The notes: generated from the letters alone by a model not told the origin. 64,000 nucleotides of DNA from Cacajao melanocephalus (GCA_963573385.1 CAUYLG010041463.1:18244-82243); one strand, 5' to 3'; counted from the stretch's first letter, positions 1 through 11,440 are shown. Made by a program: numbers and translations.

Positions 1-42
1 GAGGGTTGGTTGTGTCTCCTTGAGCCCCCACCTTGAAGTCAG

Positions 43-262
43 CCTCCGATTCTGAGTCAGACATGCCCAGCTCCACACCTGCTGTGTGACTGTGGGTAAT
101 TCACTGCACCTCTCTGATCCTCAGAGGACTTATTTGTAAAAATTGGATGATAATAGTAATCACAGGACATTGTCAGGGGCTTCAGTGAAGTGATTCATCC
201 ACAATGTTTAGCCCAGTTTCTGGCACTTAGTAAGAGCTCAATAAACAGCAGTCATTGCCATT
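43..262 (+). repeat. MIR SINE
   Basis: Ancient tRNA-derived SINE in sense orientation. Recognisable parts, in order, are the core 'gctgtgtgactgtgggtaa', the 'cctctctgatcctcag' box, a degraded 'gtaaaaattggatgataa' and the 3' end 'ggcacttagtaagagctcaa'. It is far diverged, as expected for a pre-eutherian element. Confidence 0.85.
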
Positions 263-1559
263 GTATGACAGCATCCGACACTTGCAAAGACTCTATGCTT
301 GCTTCCAAAGACCTAGGTTCCAGCCTGGTTCTACCACTCATGATTGTGTGGTTTTTACTCACATGATGTTCCCTCTAACCTCTCTGATCTTCCTCCCCTT
401 CCCACTCTTCTACCCCTGCCTGACCCTGCTTCTCTTGAATGGCTCAGGTCAGACGCCGCCTCCTCCAAGAAGCTTTTTCAAGCAAAGTGCTCGCTGAGTG
501 CGTTGGTGTTTGACGTCCTGTCTCCTCCACCTGAGCTCTGTGTGGGTGGGCATCAGAGCTTCTTGCTCACCATTCCAGGGTAACCCACCATCCAGGTTTG
601 CCTGGGATCCAGTTTCCCAGGCCAGTTAGACATTCAGCACTAAGAATGGGAAAATCCTAGGCAAACCACAATCAGTTGGTCACTCTCATTCTATACTTGA
701 TGTTTAGTAGAGTCTAGGCCCAGCTAAGCTCACTTAATATCCGTTTAATAAATGTCAAGAGATGTACAAATGTTTTGGATGGATGGATGAAGTTCATTGT
801 CAATGAGTTAATAATCCAAATGGACTAGCTGGACTTTTGGGAACCCCTGGAAGACCCTAACCCTGATCCATCCTGACTTGAACTTGAATGACCAATAAAA
901 ATCACAGGGTCTCTGTTCTCCATCCAGGGCCCAGGTGAACCCATCAGTCTGTGCAGAAAGGGAGGTCAAGGCCATTGGCGAACACTTGGAGTAGTTGGGT
1001 CCAAAGACCTAATTCTGAACCTGGACACCAGCCCACCCTAGGCCTGGGCCTCAGCTGCCCCACCTTGGAGCCCCATGTCCTGATTCGAATTCCTGCCCAG
1101 CCCTGTCATCTGAGCTCCGTCTGGGACACTTATCTCCCTGGCTTGTCATTGCCTGCCAAAGTAGGTATCTGAAAATGCTTCTCCTTGGGTTTTAGTTTTC
1201 TCTTTCTTTCATATTTTCTTTCAAAAATACTTTCTGGTGCAACCAATCCTCCATCCTTATCACATTCTGAGAAAAGGGGCTAATTGTGTCCTCTGGGCAG
1301 GTGGCCTCTGTGCCAAGACAAAGCTGCTCTGGTTCTTTTCACACATGTCAATCTGGACCCCTGGGGGAACGACGGGACAGAGTGAGGCACACCCACACTC
1401 AACTAGAGTAACTTGGCCTAAAACGGGAGTTCAGAGGGTGTTCTCTGTGCATAATGCCCAAGCAATGATGGTCCAGGTGGACAGGGACCCCCAGAGATAA
1501 TTATCTTGTGGGATGGAAGGGATTCTTTTCATGACCACAACACAGAAGACACCATAAAA
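263..1559. other. Single-copy non-coding stretch
   Basis: No repeat family or gene recognised. Short open frames here lack codon bias, splice context or similarity to any protein I know. The end of the stretch is slightly AT-rich. Confidence 0.5.
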
Positions 1560-2192
1560 CAAAGATGTACAATTTGCATCATGGACAATGATGTACAATC
1601 TGCACAATGAATGCACATCCCATGTAACTCCCATCCAGGGCAAGAAAAAACACTGCCAGCACCTTGAAACCCCTTCTCATAACACGCCCCCTCCTTCCCC
1701 ACTCGAGGTGACTACCTTCAGGACCACGGTGGTGACTTCTTCCTTGTTTTTATGTTTCCACCAAGGCATGTATGCATCTCTAAACATGACAATGTAGTTT
1801 AGCTTCTCTTTTGAGCATTTTATAGCAGGAATCCTGCAGTATGAGCCCTTTCGTAGCTGGGTTTTTTACTCAGTGTTAGTTTTACACAAAGCCTCCTTTC
1901 ATGGCATACAGCTATAGGCTGTTCACTGTCACTGCTGTGCACTATTTCTTGGATTTCTAAACGTCATTTAGCTTATCTATTCCGCCGTCATGGATATTTC
2001 AGCAGTTCCTGTTTTTCACAATTGTATTATAAAAAATTAAAAGAATGTGTATACCGATTTCTGTTGAGTGTACATCTTGACGTAAAACAGCAGAGTCATG
2101 GGGGTGTATTGTGCTGCCTTAATAAATACTGCTGAACAGTTTTGCCAAGCAGTTGTACCAATTCACACTCCCATCAGCAGTGTATGAGGGTC
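1560..2192 (-). mobile_element. Old L1 (L1M class) 3' fragment, antisense
   Basis: The plus strand shows the reverse complement of an old L1 3' region: 'actcccatccagggcaag', 'actgctgaacagttttgcc' and 'caattcacactcccatcagc' in the expected order. Many indels and substitutions; no open ORF2 frame remains. Confidence 0.8.
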
Positions 2193-2474
2193 CTACGGCC
2201 TCTTGGAACTTCATCTATTAACTCCACAGTTTTGTTGTATGTATGTGGCAGGCTTGGAGTGTGAGCCTGGGAGGGCTGCCGAACAAGACCTAGCTGGTTC
2301 CCTGACCACAGAAAGCAGACAGTCCAGTAGAAGGGATGCAGGTTTGTCAGATCAACATACAGCACTATAATCACAAAGCCTTAAGGAATTCTGTGGAGCT
2401 TGGAGAGTACATGCCCAGGGGCACCCCACAGGAATTTCCGGAAGTGATACGTCACCCAAGACCTGAAGGAGGAG

Positions 2475-2597
2475 TTGCAATTAACCAGGGGAAGACGGGT
2501 GGTGCTTCAGTGGCAAAGCATGCTAGGCCAGGGCATAGTATGTGCAAAGACCCTGAGGTGGGAGGCAGCAAGGTGGTTTAAGGAGCTGCGGAAAACA
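2475..2597 (-). repeat. L2 LINE fragment, antisense
   Basis: 'tatgtgcaaagaccctgagg' followed by a degraded 'ttcaaggaactg'-like stretch is the reverse complement of the L2 segment 'cctcagggcctttgcac'. Old and short. Confidence 0.6.
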
Positions 2598-2690
2598 AAG
2601 ACCCAGAGAGGTCAAGAAAGTCTCCTGAGATGACATAATAAGTGAGTAGCAGAGCCGGGTCTGGATTCCATTGCTCAGGGATCCTTGGTG
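2598..2690 (-). repeat. MIR fragment, antisense
   Basis: Reads 'cccagagaggtcaagaaag' then 'agtagcagagccgggtctgg', the reverse complement of the MIR core and 5' part. Confidence 0.6.
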
Positions 2691-2744
2691 CTCGTGGGTG
2701 GAGCCAGTGTGAATGCAAACCAGTTCCCTTGAAATGGAAGGCCC

Positions 2745-2885
2745 TATCACAAGAAGCAGGGCCTGGATTCAGGCAGGCCAGAGTTCAAATCTTGGCTGTG
2801 CCATGTCTGAGTTGTGCGAGCTGAGGCAGGTCCCTTTGCCTCTTAGAGTTTCCTCATCCGTAAAAAAGAGGACAGTGATGGGAAA
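2745..2885 (+). repeat. MIR SINE
   Basis: Sense MIR: 'gagttcaaatcttggctgtg', 'cctcttagagtttcctcatc', 'cgtaaaaaagaggacagtg'. The 3' third is missing. Confidence 0.8.
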
Positions 2886-3019
2886 GCCACCAAGCTCAGG
2901 GCTGCTGGGGGAGCAAGGAGGCTGTGCTGGGAAAGGGCCTGGTGTGGAGGGAGTGCTCAGTTATGATGAGGGGCATCATCATCTCACTCCCTTTCCCCAG
3001 GCTGCTGCGGCTGCAGTTT

Positions 3020-3195
3020 TACAGGAGGAGCTAAGCTTTGTTGTGTACCTACCATGTCCCTGACACCTTCTAGAAGGCAGGAGCCCCCAGGGTTTCCATG
3101 CTACAGATGAACAAACGGAGACTCAGTGAGGTGAAGTGAGTTGCTCTCCAACACACAGCCACAAGCTTGGAGAGAGCTAGGATAGAATCCTCCCT
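3020..3195 (-). repeat. MIR SINE, antisense
   Basis: Antisense order: a degraded 'gtgtacctaccatgtccctg', then 'ctacagatgaacaaacggag', then 'cacacagccacaagcttgg'. Confidence 0.75.
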
Positions 3196-4069
3196 CACAC
3201 AGAAGGACGGCAGCTGAATTACCTTCTCAGCCTCTGCAGAGAAAGTTTTATCCCAGGAAATCAATAGTGTGAAGCAGGAAATCAGAGAGAACATTAATAA
3301 TCTCAGGCAGCAAAATGAACTGCTTGGAAGCAGCCGTTCTTGCTGAATTCCATCCACAAAGTCTGTTACAAAGGGCACAGCTCAGAGGAAGACGGGTGCT
3401 CCCATGGCCATCAAAAAGGATGCTGAATGCATAGTGAGTATGACCCAGGTTTCTAGAACAATGGGCCGGTGTGTCTTTTGAGGTCATCTACAACCTGAGC
3501 TCTCGATGTGAAGACAGTGCAGGCTCTGGGTCCCGCATGCTGGGGAGACTTGGCTTTACAAGAAGTGGTCCAACTGAGCTCACAGACATGCTCATCTAGC
3601 CTGCCCTGTGTTTTAAAATTGCCTGAATTGGTGGAATTCTCTTGGAAAAAAAAATCGAGCTATGTGACCATCCTGGGCAGGCATTCTTGTGTGGCAACAA
3701 TAGGCTGGGGCTGAGAGAGGCTGTGCCCTGTGGATGGGGCACTTGGTCTCTGGCTCATTATATAATCTTCTGGCCTGTCTCATGCCCATGGGACCCACCT
3801 GTTCTGCGGGCATCTGGATTTGTGACTACCTCCCTGCATCCCTGGTGGCATCACAGCTTTCTGCTGGGAAATTGACACAGGAGGTGGGGGCTTATTAGGG
3901 AACAGCCACTTTTGTCAACCAAATGGGAGGGAAGTGACTGATCCAAGGCTACACAGGGGTTAGGGGATGTTCAGGTTGAGTCTTCAGGATGCGGAGTGCC
4001 TCCCTTTGCCCTGGATACTTGCCAGGTCCCTGCCTAGCCTGTATTATCACCATGCTGATGATAATCACA
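3196..4069. other. Single-copy non-coding stretch
   Basis: No repeat or gene recognised with confidence. 3,890-3,960 has a weak antisense MIR resemblance ('agtgactgatccaaggctac'). Open frames on both strands look random. Confidence 0.45.
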
Positions 4070-4195
4070 GTTGCAACAGCAGTAATAATAGGCGGGATTC
4101 ACCAGGCATGTTGCCTGCTGGAGGCAGCGCTAAGTACCTTGCATGCCTGATCTCATATCGTCCTCACAGCAATGCTCTGAGATAGGGACTAGATG
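4070..4195 (-). repeat. MIR SINE, antisense (partial)
   Basis: 'caccaggcatgttgcctgc', 'taagtaccttgcatgcctga' and 'tcctcacagcaatgctctga' follow the antisense MIR 3' half. The fragment stops before the core. Confidence 0.7.
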
Positions 4196-4269
4196 GCTTG
4201 TTGACCAGTCATTTTAATCTGACCAGTAATCTCTTCCCTTTCTTTGGCTGACTAAGTTCTGAGTTTTCA

Positions 4270-5117
4270 CTGGGGGCCCGCCCCCTCCTCTGCTATTGGT
4301 CTTTGTGTCTCAGGAAGCCACAAATAGTAATTCATGCCCCTCCCCCAGAGGCTCCAAGGTTGGTCACATGACCCTGCCCTTATCAAACAGCAGAGATCAT
4401 TTCCCTGGTCGCTGTGATGGGTGCCAGGAGGCTGTAGGTCTCAATTTTCAGAATTGCTGGAACTGGGCTTGCAGATGCCACAATATAAGCAGGGAGAGGC
4501 TGATGGGTATTTGTGCTCAGAAGAAGATAGCCGCCTAAAATGAAGCCCACACAGAGCAAATGGGAGCCAAAAGATTGGTGAAGCATGAAGGAGAGGCGTG
4601 CAGTGATTCACACCTATAATCTCATCACTTTGAAAGGCCAAGGTAGGAGTGTCACTTGAGGTGAGAAGTTTGAGATCAGCCTGTGCAACAAAGCGAGACT
4701 CCATCTCTACAAAAATATATATATTTTTAATTAGCTGGGCACAGTGGCACCCACCTATAGTTTTAGCTACTAAGGAGGCTGAGGTAGGAGGATCTCTTGA
4801 GCCCAGGAGGTCGAGGCTGCAATAAGCCATGACAGCACCACTGCACTCCAGCCTGGGTGACAGAGCAAGACCTTGTCTCTAGAGAGAAATAAAAAATGTA
4901 CACAGAGAGAGTTAAGGAAGGAGAAAGAAAGGAAAAAGAAGTGACCAGAAAGAGAGACCTGTAAGATGCCAAGCTCCTGGATCCAGCCAAGCCTGAAGCT
5001 CTGTTGTTAGTTATATAAGCCCATATATTGCATTTTATGCCAGAGAATAAAAGAGTGTGATGATATTTAAGTTGGGTTTTCTGTCACCTACAACCAATAG
5101 AATCCTGATAAATGCAA
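4270..5117 (+). mobile_element. Ancient LTR-like repeat split by an Alu
   Basis: The two parts 4,270-4,589 and 4,893-5,117 read as one old element: 'ggtcacatgaccctgccc', 'gcagggagaggctgatggg' and 'ccaaaagattggtgaagc' on the left; 'ggatccagccaagcctgaag' and the terminal 'gttgggttttctgtcacc...aatcctgataaatgc' on the right. The ending is typical of old ERVL/MaLR-like LTRs. The family is not certain. Confidence 0.5.
4590..4892 (+). mobile_element. AluJ-like SINE
   Basis: Full dimeric Alu in sense orientation with left and right monomers, middle A-rich linker and A-rich tail. Heavy divergence ('cacctataatctcatcactt') points to the oldest Alu class. It is inserted inside an older LTR-like element. 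Confidence 0.9.
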
Positions 5118-5235
5118 ACCCTATCATTATTTCATCTTACTCACGTATATGAGAAATCAGAGACCAAGGAGATGGAAGTAAATTATCCAAGGTCCATGCA
5201 GCTGTGAATTGGGAGTAGCTGTATTTGAGCAAAAT
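5118..5235 (-). repeat. MIR fragment, antisense
   Basis: Degraded 'atgagaaatcagagaccaag', 'gtaaattatccaaggtccat' and 'gcagctgtgaattggga' match the antisense MIR core. Confidence 0.6.
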
Positions 5236-5762
5236 CTGCCTTACATGGGAAGCTGCTAGGTTAGAAATCTTGGTTTCTTATAGGGCTGTCCTTCTGCCTC
5301 CAGGAACTGAGGGTTGGAGATTTTAGAAATAGCATGTATTCAGAGCTGCTGGTACCTGTGGCATTTTGAGGAGGTCAGGGAGGAAGGAGAGGAGGCTGCA
5401 TAAAAATGAAATATATAATTATGATTTAAATCAATTCAGACGCCATAAGAAGAAAAATCAAAGCTTTCTGTGGCATTTCTGCAGTGCCGTTTTTAATTCT
5501 ACCTTATCAAAACACAGCTGGGATTAGTTTTTCAAAAAGGAAAAAGCTCCTTTAACAAAAAAAAAAATGTTCTAATAAAAGTTAAAATAGCCCACAGGCC
5601 CATCAGGTGACAAAGGAAGGAAGACAGGGGCATTTTAGCAACTTAAAGCAGATTAAGAAACTAATTTGTTGACTCTTTTCTCCAAAGCTCACCTCTCCCT
5701 TGGAAGGCTGTGTGTTTTGCATAATGAAGTTGATATCACCCTGTTCTCTCTGTTCTTTGCAG
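5236..5762. other. AT-rich single-copy stretch ending in a splice-acceptor-like site
   Basis: No repeat recognised. 5,400-5,700 is AT-rich and low in CpG, with homeobox/GATA-like words ('aattatgatttaaatcaatt', 'accttatcaaaac'). It ends with a long pyrimidine run followed by 'tttgcag' at 5,756-5,762, a good-looking 3' splice site on the plus strand. A conserved regulatory element is possible but cannot be shown from one sequence. Confidence 0.35.
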
Positions 5763-6204
5763 AGATTTCAATGGGCTTCCATCTCAAGTGGAGGGGGGAC
5801 AGTTGGGAGGCCTTTCTTCTTGCTGCTCTGGCCAGTGTTTGATGGAATCCCCCAACTCCCCTTTATTTAAACTCTACAAGGTTTCCCACTGCTGGGAGGA
5901 ACTCACGAGGCCCAGAGGATGCTCCAGTTTCATCATCATATACCAGCTGAAAGCAGGAACCCCAAAAGCAGGAACCTGTGACTGTGTGACCTCTACCTAG
6001 TAAAAGAAACATTGCAGATGTGACTAAGTTAAGGATTTTGAGATAGAGAGATTATCTTGGATTACTCAAATAGGCCCAATGTCATCACAAGGGTCCTGAT
6101 AGAGAGTCTCAGCCAGAGACAAAGACGTGATGATGAAAGCAGACGTCAGAGTGGCTTGGGGCTATAAACCAAGGAATATGGGCGGCCTTCCAATCCTGGA
6201 GAAG
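5763..6204 (+). other. Exon-like interval (acceptor to donor)
   Basis: A pyrimidine tract plus CAG lies immediately before 5,763, and a strong donor AAG|GTAAGA sits at 6,205. The 442-bp interval has no long clean frame, so any transcript would more likely be non-coding. Its last 240 bp lie in an MLT1-type LTR. The family consensus, as I recall it, has GGCAAGG at the donor position, so one C-to-T change would have made the GT. Use of this exon is inference only. Confidence 0.25.
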
Positions 6205-6313
6205 GTAAGAAAGTGGATTCTCCCTGTAGAACCTCCAGAAAGAACCCAGCCTTGCAGACCCATTTTAGACTTCTAACCTCCGGAACTGGAAGACAGTCAA
6301 TCTGTATTGTTTA
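5965..6313 (+). mobile_element. MLT1-type MaLR LTR
   Basis: Diagnostic strings in order: 'ttgcagatgtgactaagtta', 'gagattatcttggattactc', 'atcacaagggtcctgataga', 'aaccaaggaatatgggcggc', 'gacttctaacctccggaact'. The 3' end is cut at the junction with the next Alu. Confidence 0.8.
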
Positions 6314-6314
6314 G

Positions 6315-6637
6315 AGCCGGGCATGGTGGTGTCCATCTGTTGTCACAGCTACTCCAGAGGCCAAGGTGGGAGCATCGCTTGAGTCCAGGAGTTCAAGACC
6401 AGCCTGGGCAGCATATGAGATTATCTCTTCAAAAATTTTTAAGAATCACAAACAAAAAATAGTAATTTTTTTTTTAAATTAGCTGGGTGTGGTTGCACTC
6501 GCCTGTAAGTCTCAGCTACTTGGGAGATTGAGATGGGAGGATCACCTGAGCCCAGGAATTCAAGGCTGCAGTGAGCTGTGATCGTGCCACTGCGTTCCAG
6601 CCTGTGTGAAAGAGACTCCAGCTCCAAAAAATAATAA
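6315..6637 (+). mobile_element. AluJ-like SINE
   Basis: Sense Alu, old: 'agccgggcatggtggtgtcc', 'gagttcaagaccagcctggg', 'cactgcgttccagcctgtg'. The left half lacks the usual first 30 bp of variation, and the middle A-rich region is expanded. It runs into a GAAA microsatellite tail. Confidence 0.9.
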
Positions 6638-6733
6638 AAAGGAAAGAAAGAAAGAAAGAAGAAAGAAAGGAAGAAAGAAAGAAAGAAAGAAAGAAGGAAA
6701 GAAAGAAAGAAAGAAAAAAAAAGAAAAAGAATT
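6638..6733 (+). repeat. (GAAA)n polypurine microsatellite
   Basis: About 95 bp of GAAA/GGAA units on the plus strand, continuous with the Alu A-tail, from which it evidently grew. Unit purity is interrupted by GAAG and GGAA variants. Confidence 0.95.
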
Positions 6734-7424
6734 TAGAAATCATTTTGTTCAAGTCACTACCTTTGTGGTCATTGCTTCCTGCAGCCAAAGGGAACTCATC
6801 TACTCACACTGAAGAGCAGCATGGGTATGAAGGGGCTGCAGGACCTGTCACAGATCAGAATGTGAAAGGCCCACGTTCTAGTCCTAGCTCTGCCACGATG
6901 CCCAGGGGGTGGGAGGGCTGGCTGGTTGCTCCCAGGACCCCTTCCAGAGCTGGAAGTCTTGTTCTGCTGAAGTTAACACTCAGGGGGGCAGTAGTCAAAG
7001 TGGCCCAAGGCTTCAGGACTATAGCAGGGGCTGGCAGGGTACCAGGGGGCCAGCAAAGGCCCCTGGCAAGGGTGTCACGAAGGGAGAGGGCAGAAGATCT
7101 AGGCAATCCAGGGGAGAAGACACTGGCATCTCAATCCCCAGCACTTGAGGAACAAGCTGTGTGGGCCCCCAGCTACCACCACCTATTTTTTTTTTTTTGA
7201 GTGACACACAGGTTTACCTCTCATAATCAGCCAGTGCCCAAAATAAGGCAAACAGACAGAGCGACAGGTTGGTGAAAAGATACTTCAGGATGGATTATGG
7301 GGTGAAGTCCTGATGCCCAGAGAATCCCCATGCCTCTTCACTCTGCTCACAGACACTTAGGAGCTGCCTTGGCACTCTGTGATGGAATCACCTCTGACAA
7401 GACCTGAAATAAAAGCCACCCAAT
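6734..7424. other. Single-copy stretch with a MIR remnant
   Basis: Only a weak sense MIR piece (6,855-6,905, 'gttctagtcctagctctgcc') and a T14 run near 7,185 are recognisable. The 151-aa plus frame across 6,745-7,200 has no recognisable domain. Confidence 0.45.
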
Positions 7425-7645
7425 AGCAATCATTGCATTACTAACTGGCACTTATGTAACCTGTACCATATGCCAGGCACCATTTTAGGTCATTGAATCT
7501 TCACTCAGCCCTTCCAGTTTTGTATCTCAGTTTTACAAATGAGGAAACGGAGGCAAAAAGAGGTTAACTCACGGCCCAAGGCCACTCAGCTGAAAAGCAG
7601 CAGAGCCAGGATTGAAGCCCAGGCAGGCTGACCCCAGGCATGACT
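7425..7645 (-). repeat. MIR SINE, antisense
   Basis: Near full-length antisense copy: 'accatatgccaggcaccat', 'tttacaaatgaggaaacgga', 'cagcagagccaggattgaag'. Confidence 0.88.
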
Positions 7646-7734
7646 CGGAATGACTCCATCGTCCTACCCCGTGTATCTTCTGAGTTCATACCCTGAACTG
7701 AGAACTCTCCAGGTATAAGGTCATGTCCTCTTCA

Positions 7735-7865
7735 CGGTATCCTAGACACATCAGCTCACCATCCCTCTTTTGCAGGTGAAGAAACCGAGGCATGGAAAGA
7801 TGACACCAGTGGCCAGAGATTGTGTGGTCAGTTGATGGTCTCTCTAACCCCAAGCCTGGTTCCTC
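7735..7865 (-). repeat. MIR fragment, antisense
   Basis: 'cttttgcaggtgaagaaacc' and 'gaggcatggaaagatgac' match the antisense MIR core; the rest is decayed. Confidence 0.55.
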
Positions 7866-8002
7866 TTTCCAGCTTTTCACTGCTGAGCTGGGTTCCTGCC
7901 CATTTGCCACTGGCTTCAGCCAGTCTGAGAGAGTTTCCGCTATTTAAAATCTACTGTGTCCCATTCTGACATTTCAGAACCTCACATGGGTTTGTTCTCT
8001 CC

Positions 8003-8262
8003 CAGTGATGAATATTGTTCTGAGCATTTACTACGTGCTAGGCATTGCGCTGGGGTTCTATGTGAATTCACTTATAAAACACTCATAGCAACCCTTGGAG
8101 AAGGCATTATTGTGATCCCCATTTTACAGATGAGAAAACTGAGGCACAGGGGTTAAGACACTTGTCCAAAGTTAGGGAGCGAGCGAGTGGCTGATGTGGG
8201 CTGTGAAGCCAAGCAGTTTCAGTCTAGAGCCCATGCTGGTAACTCCAACACCACGGAGCTTC
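8003..8262 (-). repeat. MIR SINE, antisense
   Basis: Well preserved: 'gcatttactacgtgctaggc', 'attttacagatgagaaaact' and 'ttgtccaaagttagggagcg', ending with 'agagcccatgctggtaac'. Confidence 0.88.
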
Positions 8263-8821
8263 TACTTCATTCACTTTGGAGCACGCACCACTCTGGACCC
8301 CAACCTCCTCCCCACCTGCAGCTGAGCTGAGAAAAACTCTTCCTAGGTGCAGGCACTGGGTCTGTTCCAAGTCCCCAATTCACAAGCGCTGGTGAGGGAG
8401 TCTTCCATAAAAACGGAACCAAGAACAAGAACACCTCCTAGAATTACTACGAGTCATTCAGCCATGAATTCTCTCTTGTTTGAAAGTATGTTTCCCCCAA
8501 TTAATTCCACCCCATGCAACTATCAAATTTTATTTGGAGATAGACCTCCAGTGCCTAAGGTATGATCTGGGAACTCACACCTTTGTTTTTTTTTTTTTTT
8601 TCTAAGGTGGTAAACTGAGGCTGCTCTTCTCATTCTGGGACCCAAGAATTCTGGGGCTCAGATAGTAATAGGATCCACCCATCTGATGGTACTAAGTACA
8701 GAATACTAATTCATTCCTTCTCTCAACAGACACTGAGCACCAACGATGTGCCTGTCCCACCTTGGTGCAGAGGCACTGCTGTGAACATGAAGCATGCTGC
8801 CTTCCCAGGACCATATCCATG
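8263..8821. other. Single-copy stretch
   Basis: No gene recognised. It contains a T run near 8,586-8,601 and, at 8,705-8,800, a weak antisense L2 3'-end resemblance ('cactgagcaccaacgatgtg'). Confidence 0.4.
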
Positions 8822-8965
8822 TGTCTCCTCTGTCATCCCAGGGGGCATTGCTACCCAGGCCCATCAAGTTGGGCTCATCTCCCAGGGCCCAGCATAGGAC
8901 CTGGCAGCTCTGACATGAAATAGGTGCCTAATAAATGAGTATTAAGTAAATGAATGACTGCACAA
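8822..8965 (+). repeat. L2 LINE 3' end
   Basis: Ends with the L2 signature: 'cagggcccagcataggacct' then 'taggtgcctaataaatgag' and 'taaatgaatgac'. Confidence 0.75.
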
Positions 8966-9177
8966 ACATGTTTATGAATCAAGCAAATCACTAAATAACA
9001 TTCATGGAAGAGGAAGCTGGAGTTCAAAGAGAAAACTTACTGGAGATGCCCCAGATGGTGTGAAGAGGCAGAAACTGACTGATTCATCACGAGTCCTGAA
9101 CAGATGCCCACAGGCACTTTAGTGCTAGGAGGACTCTTAGTTATGCCCATTGGAGAAAATGACTTATCTTCTGGCTA

Positions 9178-9402
9178 AGATGAGCATCGTTGAGTGCTTA
9201 CTCTACACTGAGCATGATCTCACTGAATCCCTGTAAGAATCCTATGAGGTAGGTATGAGTATTGCCATTTTACAGATGAGGACATGGAGGCACCATGAGC
9301 CCACACAGCCTGCTCAAGATCACACAGCCTGTAAGCTCCCGAGCTGGGATTGGAAGTGAACCTGCTCAATCCCAAAGCCCAGGCTCTTAGCCCTCACTTC
9401 TG
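9178..9402 (-). repeat. MIR SINE, antisense
   Basis: 'gagtgcttactctacactga', 'attttacagatgaggacatg', 'gatcacacagcctgtaagct', 'ccaggctcttagccctcac' in antisense order; near full length. Confidence 0.88.
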
Positions 9403-10965
9403 AGGAACAACAGAGTTAAACGGGGCTATTAGACATGCAGGAAGATGCCATCGTATTTCTTTGAAGCCGGAGCATCTATTGCAGGCCGGCTCATTCAACT
9501 CCATCCAGTGTCCTTTCCTGGTGGTGGGTTTTCCTGCATGCTGGCCATTGAATGACAGAACCTCACTTCTCAGAGTCCTCTCCAGCCTGATTTCTGCATG
9601 TGCCCACCTCCCACATGAGATATAGAAGATGAAAGCAAACGTCATGAGGCAGGCTTCGTGCTGTTCCTTCTGCCATGCACAGACAAGAAGGTGCTCTGGG
9701 TTTCTGCAGCACTTGCAGCTCATGAACAGCTGTCCTCGGTATATAGCGGGTGACACTGAGGCTGAGAGGGAGCCACTGGCTGCAGTTAAGTGGCCAAGAT
9801 TTAACCTAGATTTGCCTGCTTTCAAAGGACGTTCATTTCTTGTGCACCTATCATGTGCCAGATACTGTCTAGGTACAGTTAGATGTCACTTATCCAACAT
9901 CGTGAAAAATGAGGAGTTCCCATGTAAGTGAATTTTTCAGATGCCAGAGGCTACCTACACAGAAATATTTATTAGTTTAGCCATGGGATCAAATACTTCA
10001 TTCAATGAATTATTCCTTGCCGTCGGTCCTGCCTACTAAATAGGGTTTAACTGTTTCTTGGGGCAGGCACAGAGGCTGGCCATTTCCTATAACATCGGGC
10101 TGGACAGAAGTTGTGGGATGAGGTTGTTTGACCACTACACTAAACTCCCCCACTCTGTCATTCTTCTGTTTTCATGCTTCTTATTTTTGGAATCTCTTCA
10201 TCTTCACCCTTGTTCCCAGGCTGTCAGCTGTTGCTTCTGCATGCTGTCACTGTGCACTCTCTACTGTTCTACACTCTCCTCATTTGCTTCTTCGATGTGC
10301 TCTAGGCCTGGGAAATCAGGTCGCTGAGCTCATCACAATGGTGTGGAGAGAAAGAGTAAACAGGCTGTTTTCTGATATGGGCGCTGTAGTAATTAAATCA
10401 GACTACTTTCTGATTGTGTTTTATAGAGAGTTGAGTTTCCAGGGTAAATGGCATACAGTTATGATGGTGATACACCTAAGAGCTATGTGAAAATTAAAAC
10501 TAGTCTGATTGTTCCAGAGATTCTAGGTTTTCTACCAGTCCCACCAGGTAGGCTTTCAAAATGCAAAGAGCCCAGATATTCTAGGGGCAGAAATCAGGGT
10601 CATCTTAGCCCAGTGGGGAAGAAACACGGCTGATCCGCTGTCTTCATAGGCTCAGGGGCTTTCCATGAACCTGCAAATCCAGAGCCCAGTGTGCTCAGCC
10701 CCCAGTTCTGCTGAGTAGTCTGCTTTCCACTGTCCTAGCAGGGGGCCCTGCAGCCATTCAGTCACCCAACCCCACCCAGCCCCAGCCTCACTGATAAGCC
10801 CACATTTACCATCCTCAGGTCTGTGGGGATGGACCCTGGCCTGGCACCTACCGTTTCCAGGTTAACAAATGAGAGAGAGAGAAAAGGGAAAGCTTCTTCT
10901 GAGGAGTTCCTCAAACCATACATCGCCCCTACCTGGGAAAGACAGAGCGGGGAGGAAGGGGGAGC
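9403..10965. other. Mostly single-copy stretch
   Basis: No gene recognised in 1.5 kb. Two short MIR-like pieces are visible (9,745-9,805 'gacactgaggctgagaggga'; 9,835-9,910 'cacctatcatgtgccagata'). The 143-aa minus frame at 9,394-9,825 overlaps them and has no known domain. Confidence 0.45.
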
Positions 10966-11185
10966 AGTAGCTGAGAACACGAGCTTTGAGGTCAGAGCGA
11001 CCTGGGCTCTGCCACGCGCTGGGTCTGTGACTTTAGATAAGTGAACAAATCTGAGCCTCAGCGTCCACATGGGTCAAGTAGAGACTGAGGTCCCTTACTT
11101 CACAGGACTGTCACAAGGAGTCAGTGAGAGAATGGAAGTGAAGCTCCAATGACCATGCCAGGCACTGCGAACACCCTGCATGCGG
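10966..11185 (+). repeat. MIR SINE
   Basis: Sense MIR: 'gagctttgaggtcagagcga', 'tgggctctgccacgcgctgg', 'ctgagcctcagcgtccacat', 'catgccaggcactgcgaac'. Confidence 0.85.
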
Positions 11186-11329
11186 AAGCCATGTGATCAG
11201 GAGGGTCTGCAGGGGTCCTGCAGGGCCACCTTGGAGCAGAGGCCAACATATATTAAGGCTTTAGTGCTACTCCAATTAGAAAAGAAAATGGAACCATACA
11301 AAGCTGCACTGGAGAAGTCGTTTGTGATC

Positions 11330-11440
11330 ATACATAACTTCTATCCCATTCTATAGGTGTGAAAAGAGAGGCCCAAAGAGGCGAAGGGACTTACTAAAGG
11401 CCGCGAAGTCAGTTGATGAAGAGCTGGGATTCAGATCTCT
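11330..11440 (-). repeat. MIR fragment, antisense
   Basis: 'attctataggtgtgaaaaga', 'gaggcgaagggacttactaa' and 'gatgaagagctgggattcag' match the antisense MIR core and 5' part. Confidence 0.7.
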
